A DNA stretch of 64,000 nucleotides, taken from contig JALIRH010000004.1 of assembly GCA_023055505.1 (NCBI GenBank), positions 51,403,115-51,467,114 on the forward strand, written 5' to 3'. The DNA is from Callipepla californica brunnescens. Lineage: Eukaryota; Chordata; Aves; Galliformes; Odontophoridae. The position numbers and the translations under genes were made by a program. Each line of letters opens with the position of its first letter. Positions within the stretch are counted from its first letter, which is position 1. Under the pieces are notes generated by a model. That model searched no databases and was not told the DNA's origin. It was given only the letters and a program-made list of their open reading frames with translations. Shown here one piece after another: positions 55,623-64,000 of this stretch.

Positions 55623-56405
55623 CAGACTTCCACTTGTCCCACAGCCGAGCAAGGCGGACGTGGAGAAGACGCTCCTCAGTAATCATCCATCAAATGAGCT
55701 GTGCGTGTCTGAGTGCTACAGAAGCCCAGGCTCCTATCTGCTTGCAGTCGGACTGCAGAATGCAGCCAATTTTTCCATGACGTGCAGATTGACTGGAGTC
55801 CTCCTCTCCTACTCCTGCAGCTTGGCAAAATCCTGTTAAATCTGAGGCCACATGCTCTCCACACACCCTTCACAAGAGAGTTTTCCAGTTTTATCCTTAC
55901 TGTTATTTGTCTGTTTTTTGACTTAATAAATAATGTTCACCTCAACCAACAGGTTGCAGTGTTTTGGTTTCCAATCTCCCCCCATCCCCTGCGAGAGAGG
56001 GTGTGAGCAGACGGCCGCGTGGTTCTGAGCTGCGTGCCAGCCCCAAAAACAAAGCATAACTGTCCCGCTCTGTGGGAAGGTTAGGATGTCACAGGCAGGC
56101 TCCAGGATACCCTGCTCCCCTGCATCCTCTTTCCCAAACTTACCGCTGTGGAAGGACAGACAAATATACAAAACAGTGACCGAGTGTTGACGGAAGGGGC
56201 CAGAGGGGAATGTTTATGTTTAAAGTGTAAAACAGGTACTTGACAGCATGACCTGGTATCTGATCGAAAGCAATGACCAGGTGCTATTTGAGGTGTTTAG
56301 ATAACAACCATTTGCTGTTGTTTAGATGACTAAGGGATTTATGTTTTATTTGGTCTCTGTATGATCAGCGAAGCCGCCATAGAGTGTGAACCTGCAGTAC
56401 TCAGC
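55623..56405 (+). other. 3' UTR and flank of ITPRIPL1-like gene (H2)
   Basis: AATAAA at 55925-55930. The rest matches 25800-26253, with a short deletion near 56373; no further gene seen. Confidence 0.6.
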
Positions 56406-56694
56406 TGTCAATGGTTTGTGGGCTGGTTCGGCCCGGTTCCATGACAACTGAGGAAGGAGACCCACGGGCCCACACCCCGGACAAGGGGAACAGGGAAAGG
56501 GAAAAGGGAAAAGGGAGATGGGCCCCGAAACAAAACAGCAGCAACGATCTGAGGAGCAAAGCTAATTTACTAAATAAGATATCAGAAAGCAAAATAACAC
56601 AATATAATACAATATTTGGAATGGAGGCTAATGAATCAAATAAGTGAGCAAGAGAGAGTGTCCGAAATACCGAAGGTCTTAGGCTACCGCTGAA
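56406..56694 (-). mobile_element. Soprano-type LTR fragment, R-U5 (S8)
   Basis: Duplicate of S3, with the same break inside R and the same junction word to the gammaretrovirus-like block. Confidence 0.8.
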
Positions 56695-59040
56695 AAGTTC
56701 TTTTTGAAAAGTATCCTACTGATTTCTTTTTCCTGGCCCATTCCTGGGTCAGTACTCCAAAAGCAGTCCCTTTGTCTGTGCTTACAAAAATAATAAAACA
56801 AGAAAAGGTTCCTCCCATCGAGGAGTTAGAGACGACACTTTCCATGCTTTAATGAAACCTTTGTCTCCTAGACCGATTTTGTGTATTACCATATCTAGTG
56901 GGGGGAGGTGTTGTACCACCAGTCCTTTCTTTCTTAATTCATTCCTTCTCTAAGTCCTCCCGTAATTTAGCCTTATACTACAATCATGGGTTAAATCTTC
57001 ATCCGGTTCCCCGTATAAAAATTGAGCAGGATTTTTCAAGCTTGCAGTTTCTATTCATATTTATTCATATTTCAGTAGCCCAGCATCTGTAATCCACTTA
57101 TCTGCTTTTTATTGTCGTACTCTCCTTATGTTAGGTGGAGTATACACCTTTAATTCACCCCCGAAAGTAATCTTCCCTGCTTCTTCTACTAACAGAGCTA
57201 CAGAGACAATTGCTTGTAAACAGACAGGCCGTGAATCGTAAGAACAGCTTCTGTACGGTAAAGACAACTGTAAGTCATCCAGATACAAAGGTGCTACTCC
57301 CTATTAATTGATCTGTTGGGCCAGATGTGTTGGATAATAAGCTTGTCGATGAGAAAGCAGGATCGACATCCTGTTGCCCCAACAGATGTCTCCCTTCAGG
57401 AATCATAAGGAGCTCTGCCCCTTCAAGGTTTGAAAACTGACTCTTAGGTTAGATCCCCTCTATAACCAGAGTTTGGAATGTGATGAAAAGTACTTTTTGA
57501 AAAGTATCCTACTGATTTCTTTTTCCTGGCCCATTCCTGGGTCAGTACTCCAAAAGCAGTCCCTTTGTCTGTATTTACAAAAAAGGTGAAATGGCCTTTT
57601 TATATCAGGTAAGCTTAACACTCGTGCAATAACAAGATCTGCCTTTAAATCTTCTAATCTTTGCTCATCCTTCTGACTCCACTCCACTTTACCAATCCAT
57701 CTTGTTCTAGTTTCTGGTCTAAAAACTTTACCTTACTGCTATAATTCTCAGTATATTGTTTACAGTATCCTAGCAGCCCTAAGATCTGCCTCACCTGCCT
57801 TTTACTCCTCGGGGCTTTTAAAGATAAAATCCCATTTACCCGTTCTGGATCTAATTTCATAATTTCCCTTTCTTAACCAATGTCCCAAATATTTCACTTC
57901 CTCTTCTGTAAACTGTAATTTTACCTTTGAAACTTTCAACCCCTTTGAACCTAAGAAATTTAATAATTTAATGCTCCCCTGTCTAACTGTTTCCTTGTCT
58001 GTTTCAGCTAGTAGTAAATCATCTGCGTATTGTACTAAGGTTACCTGTGGGTTTGAGTCATCGGTTTTTAGGACTTGCTCAAGGGCTTGTCTAAACAAGT
58101 TAGGGGATTCTGTGAGTCCCTGTGGGAGCACTATCCATCTAAGTTGTTGCTTTCTACGGGTGTTTGGATCTTCCCCTTTGAAGGCAAAGTAGTATCTTCA
58201 TTCTGCTTTCAGAGGGCAGGTCCAAAAAGCATCCTTTAAATCAATTACACTGTGCCACTTAGATTCTGGGTTTCATTGACTGAGCAGGGCATAAGGGGTT
58301 TGCCACTACTGGGAAACGGGTAATTGTTCTCTTATTCATTTCCCTTAAGTTGTGGAACAATCTGTATGTGTCATCAGGTGTGGGGTTTTTTTGTTGGTTT
58401 TTCTTTGTTTGTTTTGTTTTGTTTTGTTTTGTTTACAGGGAATATAGGAGTATTACAGGGAGACGTACAGGGCTGTAATCAGGGCTCTAATAGCCAATAG
58501 GCCTTTAGATATTAATTTTTCAATTTACCTTCCTGTGAAATAGGATATTGTTTGATGCTAATTGGGATCCCTGGATCCTTTACTGTTACTTCAGAGGGTT
58601 CTATGTCTAACTTCCCTACTGATTCTGGAGTATACCAAACTTCTGGGTTAATTCTAGCCTCATCTTCTATCGTTAGAGTACATGGCTTAACAGTTCTCTA
58701 TCTTTTACTTCCAAATTGATTCCTAACTCCACAATTCAATCTCTCCCTAGCCAATTATATTCTGCTTTAGATACCAATAAGAAAACCCAATTCCACAGGT
58801 GCTAGGTGATTCTATTTCTACCTGCTTTATAACAGGGTACCATAAAAGGTTCCCTTTTGCTCCAATTACTAGTAGCTTTTCCGAGGATAAAGAACATCCT
58901 CGAGGTAAATATTGAACAGTCGATCTTTCTGCCCCAGAGTCTACCAAAAATTCCATTTCCTGACGCTGAGAACCCAGTTTCAATTTTATCAAGGGCTCTT
59001 TTCTATCCAGGGTCCCCAGCACATAAAGCCCCTGACCCCC
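56695..59040 (-). pseudogene. pol: Gammaretrovirus-like pol, rearranged copy G6
   Basis: Duplicate of G3, including the misplaced RT scrap at its left end. Protease 58747-59022; YADDLLLA near 58025. One Lys codon is lost in the KAPRSK stretch near 57818 through a 3-base deletion. Confidence 0.82.
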
Positions 59041-60475
59041 TCAGTCCTCCTTAAACATTTTCTCGTCCTGGATTCTCTTTCTATAGTCTTTCTTCATGTG
59101 TCCCTTTTTCTGACAGTAGAAGCATTCTACTGTCCTCATATCTCTGGGTCTCGTCTGGTTAGGTTAAAGCACGTTGTCTGCCTGAGGAATATTCCCTCTT
59201 CTCCTTGCCTGAAACACCCCCATCTGTCCTTCTTTTACCGCAGATCTCAGAAGTTTTGCATGCCTCTTCTGAGTCTCCTCCTCTCACCTTACATATACTT
59301 TCTGAGCCTCTCTTTAGCAATTCGTCTAATCCTCTCTTCTGCCAATCCTCCAATTTCTCTGTTTTCCCTCAAATATCCAGGACCTAGCTACAAACTGCAT
59401 TTTCAGGAGAGCTTGCCGCACAGGGGTAGCAGGATCTAATCCTGAATATAACTAACTTTTTTGGGTAGTCTCTCAAACCACTCGGTAGGAGTTTCATCTT
59501 TTTTTTTTTTTTTTTTTTTGCTCGCTAAAAAGCCTTATTAAGATTCTCTAATCCCTTGAATAAAAAGAACTCGCAAATCTGCCATGTGAGTACGATGTTC
59601 CTGGTTCTGATTATCCCAGCTGGGCCATTGTAAGGGCCACTCTATATCTGCTCCTGGGCCAGCCTGGTGTTGCTGATCCTAAATTTCCATACCTACTCTC
59701 CTGATCATATCCCTTTCTTCTGCTGTTAATAGTATGCCCAAAATTGCCTGTATCTCATCCCAGGTATAAAGGCTGGGACCTAGCCTCTCTGAGAACCCTG
59801 AAGGATCCTCTAGCAAATTCCCCATCTCCTTCTTAAATTCCCTTACGTCTCCTGAGTTTAAGGGAACTGAAACATATCCAACTCCTGGGTTTGATCCCCC
59901 GGTGGCTACGGGTATTTCTCTTAAAGGGAGAAGGTTTCTTCCTCGACTCTCTCTCCTGCCTAGTTTCCCTTCTAGCGATCCTTTTCCTAGGGAAGTCTAG
60001 GGGTTCAGATTCAGGTTCGTCTCCTGAATCAGATTCAGCATGCTCCAGAGGAGCTACTGGATTCTGTGCGGGGGGGAGGGTATGGGGGGGGGGGGGGGGG
60101 GGGGGGATAGTGTATAATGTCCTCCTCTGTTGTATTCCTTTTTTTTTTTTTTTTTTAAACTAAAGGGAATACAAAGGTTCGAAAATCAGATTCTACCCAT
60201 AATTTGGCATACTCGCTCTCTCCTAGATTGAAAGGCTGCTTTTCATTCACATAAGTATTTAGAGCCTGGCAGATCCGGTCCTCAAAGGATCCGAATACTG
60301 GCCAGAACAACTGATCTACCCTTATCTGTTTTCCTCCCCACACCTCCATACAGTAATGTACCATCTTCACCTCACTCTTTCCTCGTCTAGAGGGAGAATT
60401 GCCCCAGTGTTTTAACATTAAACCTAGGGGGCTTTCGAGTGGTGTGTCTGGTAGCTTCACCTGCGAGCCACCCAT
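59041..60475 (-). pseudogene. gag: Gammaretrovirus-like gag, copy G6
   Basis: ATG at 60473-60475; TGA at 59041-59043. The capsid T run is 21 bases (59499-59519). The G tract near 60085-60107 is uninterrupted. Confidence 0.83.
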
Positions 60476-60508
60476 GGGGTCAGAGGGCTTACTCGGCCTC
60501 TGGAGGAC

Positions 60509-60932
60509 AGCTAATTTACTAAATAAGATATCAGGAAGCAAAATAACTAACACAATAGAATACAGTATCATTGGAATGGAGGCTAATGAATCAAATAAAG
60601 TGAGCAAGAGAGAGCGTCCGATAAACCCAAGGCCTTACGCTAACGCTGAAGGCGGACGGCAGCGAGCACCCACTGCCGAGTGATCCCGAAGGAAAGAGAG
60701 TGTCCCGTGACCGCAGACGGTTTTGATCTTTTCCCTCTGAGCGGAAAACACGTAAAAATACAAAGCATCGCAAAGTCCTCTGGGGAATGGAGTTCTCCCT
60801 CTCTTCGGAGATAGGCATACCCACAACTATCGACCCACAGAGCTGCAGCATTAACTCTCCAACTCCCAATACACCACATGATGTTATGATGTGGAATCTC
60901 AGCAATACAAGAGAAATCATAAAACCGTGACA
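60509..60932 (-). mobile_element. Soprano-type LTR, truncated U5 (S9)
   Basis: Fourth copy of the 424-bp truncated LTR fused to the gag leader. The 3' UTR and polypurine tract are at 60933-61078. Confidence 0.87.
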
Positions 60933-61078
60933 TTCCACCCCTTTTTCAACACCATTCCATCATGCTTCATATACATATATGAATATATCTTTCTGTAGAT
61001 ATATGTATGTGTGTGTATATAGAGACAGATAGCTACATACAGAAATAACTATGAACAGATATTAAATACAAACACACG

Positions 61079-61525
61079 TGTTGTGGTTTTGCGGTTTTGA
61101 TGCCGGTACTCCACATCAGAAGGTCACGCAGGCAGTGAATGCTGCGGGGAGCAGCAGAGGGGCGGAGCTCCGCACCGGACGCCAGGCGCGCGCGGCTCTG
61201 GGCGCGCTCTCTCGGCTCCCGTGGAAATTCAGCACGAGTGCTTCCCGTGCAGTTCCTCCGTGACGTAAGCTCCCAGTTTTCTGGTTTGGAACTTTGTCTC
61301 TCTCTCAGTTGTTCAATTGTATGAGATTTGGTAAAGTTACCGTTCCTTCTCAGCTCGTGCCGTTGGTTTTTTTTACAGACCCATCTATTCCCTCTGTTCC
61401 CCCTCCCCCGGGAGCGCGCGGCTCTGCTGGGGCGGCCGCTGACGGTGCCGTTTTTTTTTCTTTCTTCCCTTTCTCTCTCCCTTCTCGGTTTCCCTTGGGT
61501 TGCTGTCACGGATAACACCGTGACA
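61079..61525 (+). mobile_element. Diverged LTR-like insertion, + orientation (S9)
   Basis: Fourth copy of the segment at 15054-15500. Confidence 0.6.
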
Positions 61526-63317
61526 ACATACAACATACATAGATACGTGGAATTACTGAGGGCGCTCTCCAGACATCCAATTCCCTTGTGGTACACATTG
61601 AACATCCCCATTCTTCTGCACCGCTTATTTTTCTTTTCTTTATTTTTTTTTTCTTTTTCTTTTTCAGTCAGCTCAGCTTTGGCAGCTCGATCTACCTGAT
61701 GGTTATTTTGTTGTGCTTCAGTTGCCCGGCTCTTAGGAGCATGAGCATCTACACGGCGCACCTTTACAACCATGTTCTTTATTCGGGCAGCAGTATCTTT
61801 CCACAGTTCAGCAGCCCAAATAGGTTTACCCTTCCGTTGCCAGCCATTTCGTTCCCATTGCTGTAACCACCCCCATAGAGCATTTGCCACCATCCATGAG
61901 TCAGGGTAAAGATAAAGCACTGGCCACCTCTCACGTTCAGCAGTACTGAAGGCTAATTGGACAGCCTTTACCTCTGCAAATTGGCTCGATTCTCCTTCTC
62001 CTTCAGTGGCCTCTGCAGCTCGTCGCGTGGGGCTCCACGCAGCAGATTTCCATCTGCGGTGCTTTCCCACAAAGCGACACGATCCATCTGTGAACAGGGC
62101 ATATCTCTTCTCATCTTCTGGCAGTTCGTTATATGGTGGGGCTTCTTTAGCACGTGACACCTCCTCTGCTGGTGTTGTTCCAAACTTTCTACCTTCAGGC
62201 CAGTCCATGATCACCTCCAGGATTCCTGGACGGTTGGGGTTCCCCATCCGAGCTCGCTGTGTAATCAGCGCAGTCCACTTACTCCAAGTGGCATCAGTAG
62301 CATGATGGGTGGAGGGAACCGTTCCTTTGAACATCCAGTTCAGCACTGGCAGTCGAGGTGCCAGAAGGAGCTGCGTTTCAGAACCGATTACTCTGGAAGC
62401 AGCTCAGACGCCCTCGTATGCGGCCAAGATCTCCTTCTCAGTTGGAGTGTAGCGCTCCTCAGACCCCCTGTATGCTCGACTCCAGAAACCAAGGGGTCGG
62501 CCTCGGGTCTCTCCAGTAGCTCTTTGCCACAAACTCCAAGTGGGACCTTCCTTTCCAGCAGCAGTGTAGAGGATGTTCTTTACATCCTGTCCCGTCCGCA
62601 CTGGCCCCAGGGCCACGGCACGGGCTATCTCCTGCTTCATTTGCTCAAAAGCCTGCTGCTGCTCAGGACCCCACACAAAATCATTCTTCTTCCGCGTCAC
62701 CTGATAAAGGGGGCTCGCAGTGAGGCTGTAGTTTGGAACATGCATTCTCCAAAAGCCCACTACACCCAAAAAAGCTTGGGTTTCTGTCTTACTGGTGGGT
62801 GGAGACATGGCAGTAATTTTGTCAATCACATCTGTAGGGATGTGACGACGTCCGTCTTGCCACTCTGTACCTAGGAACTGAATTTCCTGTGCAGGCCCTT
62901 TCAATTTGCTTCGCTTAATAGCGAAGCCAGCTCGCAGGAGGATGTGGATTATTGTCTCTCCTTTCTCAAAAACTTCCTCTGCTGTATTGCCCCATTCAGC
63001 AATGTCATCAATGTACTGCAGATGCTCAGGAGCACCGCCCTGTTCCAGTGCACTTTGGATCAACCCATGGCAAATGGTTGGGCTGTGCTTCCAGCCCTGG
63101 GGCAAACGGTTCCAGGTGTACTGAACGCCCCTCCAGGTGAAGGCAAACTGTGGCCTGCATTCTGTGGCCAAGGGAATTGAAAAGAAGGCAGTAGCAGTGT
63201 CAGTGGTGGCATACCACTTGGCTGCTTTTGACTCCAGTTCGTACTGGAGTTGTAGCGTGTCCGGCACAGCAGCACTCAGTGGAGGTGTGACTTCGTTCAG
63301 GCCACGGTAATCTGCCG
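61526..63317 (-). pseudogene. pol: Soprano-type pol, RT fused to viral LTR (S9)
   Basis: Same content and fusion as S4 and S5; TGA at 62404-62406; chimeric frame at 62404-63378. A few private substitutions (for example VRRVDAH for VRHVDAH). Confidence 0.85.
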
Positions 63318-64000
63318 TCATCCTCTGTCTCCTTGCAGAGAAAAGAGGAATACTGCAGTCCTCTTCAGCTCTAATCACGCATGCTTCAAGGAAGATTTCC
63401 GCTTCTTTTTCTTTTTCAGTTCCTTAGAAGGTCACTACTATCTGTAGTTCACTGTGCAGGTGTCAAAACAAGACGCTGTGGCTCCAATTTACAAAAACAT
63501 TTGCATATCTATTTTTAAGACTTCTACAGACTACATAGTTCTAAGAGAAGGAAAAGAAAAACCCGTGGAAAAGTACTGACACATCTGTCTTGAGGCGGTT
63601 TGATTAACAAGTACTGAAAGTACAGAACTCAGTTTCTATCACAATCCCCCCTTTTCTTTTTTATCATCTTGTTCATCAAACCATGTCACGGCATCTTGAG
63701 CTAAAACATGACCTTTCCCTTTTAATTTTTTCAGGCGGTGTTTCATTGCTGCAGACATCTTATTCAGTGTATAGAGACTAGAAGCCAGCATTAAGGTAGG
63801 ACTTAGTGAAGTAAACCATTTATCTATTTTCTAATTGGTGGGGGTTGTTGTCCATTCTCACCATTGTTGTCCTTGACAATCATATTGTTTCAGTTGTTGG
63901 TGTACTCGTTTTCCAAACGGAATGCCTTCAAGTTATTTCCTCAAGTTCTTAACCCCCCCCTTTCTCTCTCTCTCTTTTTTTTTTTTTTTTTTTTCCCAAT
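63318..64000 (-). mobile_element. Gammaretrovirus-like U3 LTR part and env region, cut by window edge (G7)
   Basis: U3 part of the LTR at 63318-63643, then the polypurine tract and the degenerate env end. The window stops in the T run near 63975-63994, so the array continues to the right. Confidence 0.82.

Larger units (their letters stand above)
11549..64000. repeat. Composite tandem array of two ERV families plus a host gene segment
   Basis: Three kinds of module recur: gammaretrovirus-like blocks (-), Soprano/ENS-1-type blocks (-), and a host segment with an ITPRIPL1-like gene (+). The Soprano LTR remnant occurs at 14484, 30377, 38179 and 60509. The step 30377 to 38179 is 7802 bp. The Soprano gag remnant occurs at 21081 and 43620, a step of 22539 bp, and the ITPRIPL1-like genes give the same step after removing the 7615-bp provirus plus target duplication. 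Copies differ by about 1 percent by eye. The array runs past the right edge of the window. Confidence 0.9.

Overview
The window looks like a bird nuclear genome, most likely a galliform such as chicken. Two exons of NAA30 show vertebrate intron structure. The mobile elements include an ENS-1/ERNI (Soprano)-type endogenous retrovirus, a family known from Galliformes, and degraded copies of a gammaretrovirus-like ERV. Two copies of an ITPRIPL1-like gene are embedded in the array. Family names come from recognising motifs; no database search was possible.

Layout. 1-11548: unique NAA30 intron sequence with two coding exons on the + strand (5049-5172 and 7017-7072). The last coding exon of NAA30 was not found. 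11549-64000: a tandem, mosaic array made of (G) gammaretrovirus-like pieces on the - strand, (S) Soprano-type pieces on the - strand, and (H) a host segment carrying an ITPRIPL1-like gene on the + strand. The order is G1 11549-14483, S1 14484-18230, G2 18231-21050, S2 21051-22480, H1 22481-26253, S3 26254-26542, G3 26543-30376, S4 30377-33185, G4 33186-38178, S5 38179-40987, G5 40988-43590, S6 43591-45020, H2 45021-45568 and 53179-56405 (split by an intact provirus at 45569-53178), S8 56406-56694, G6 56695-60508, S9 60509-63317, G7 63318-64000. Two periods are visible: a 7802-bp G-S unit (S4 to S5) and a 22539-bp super-unit containing H (S2 to S6; H1 to H2 gives the same figure once the provirus is subtracted).

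Inferred history. A gammaretrovirus-like provirus inserted into the gag gene of a Soprano-type provirus in the same orientation. Its intact 3' LTR still abuts the gag C-terminal part at 18231. Deletions and recombination then made LTR/gag and RT/LTR chimeras, and the mosaic was amplified in tandem together with the ITPRIPL1-like gene. Shared frameshifts and stops show that the amplified proviruses were already dead. Last, a 7610-bp ENS-1-like provirus inserted on the + strand into one ITPRIPL1-like copy (H2). Its two 553-bp LTRs read as identical, it has a 5-bp target duplication, and the paralogous empty site survives in H1. This provirus has open gag (995 codons) and pol reading frames joined in the same frame across a single UAG. 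Its Gag carries a long coiled coil encoded by a 21-bp minisatellite.
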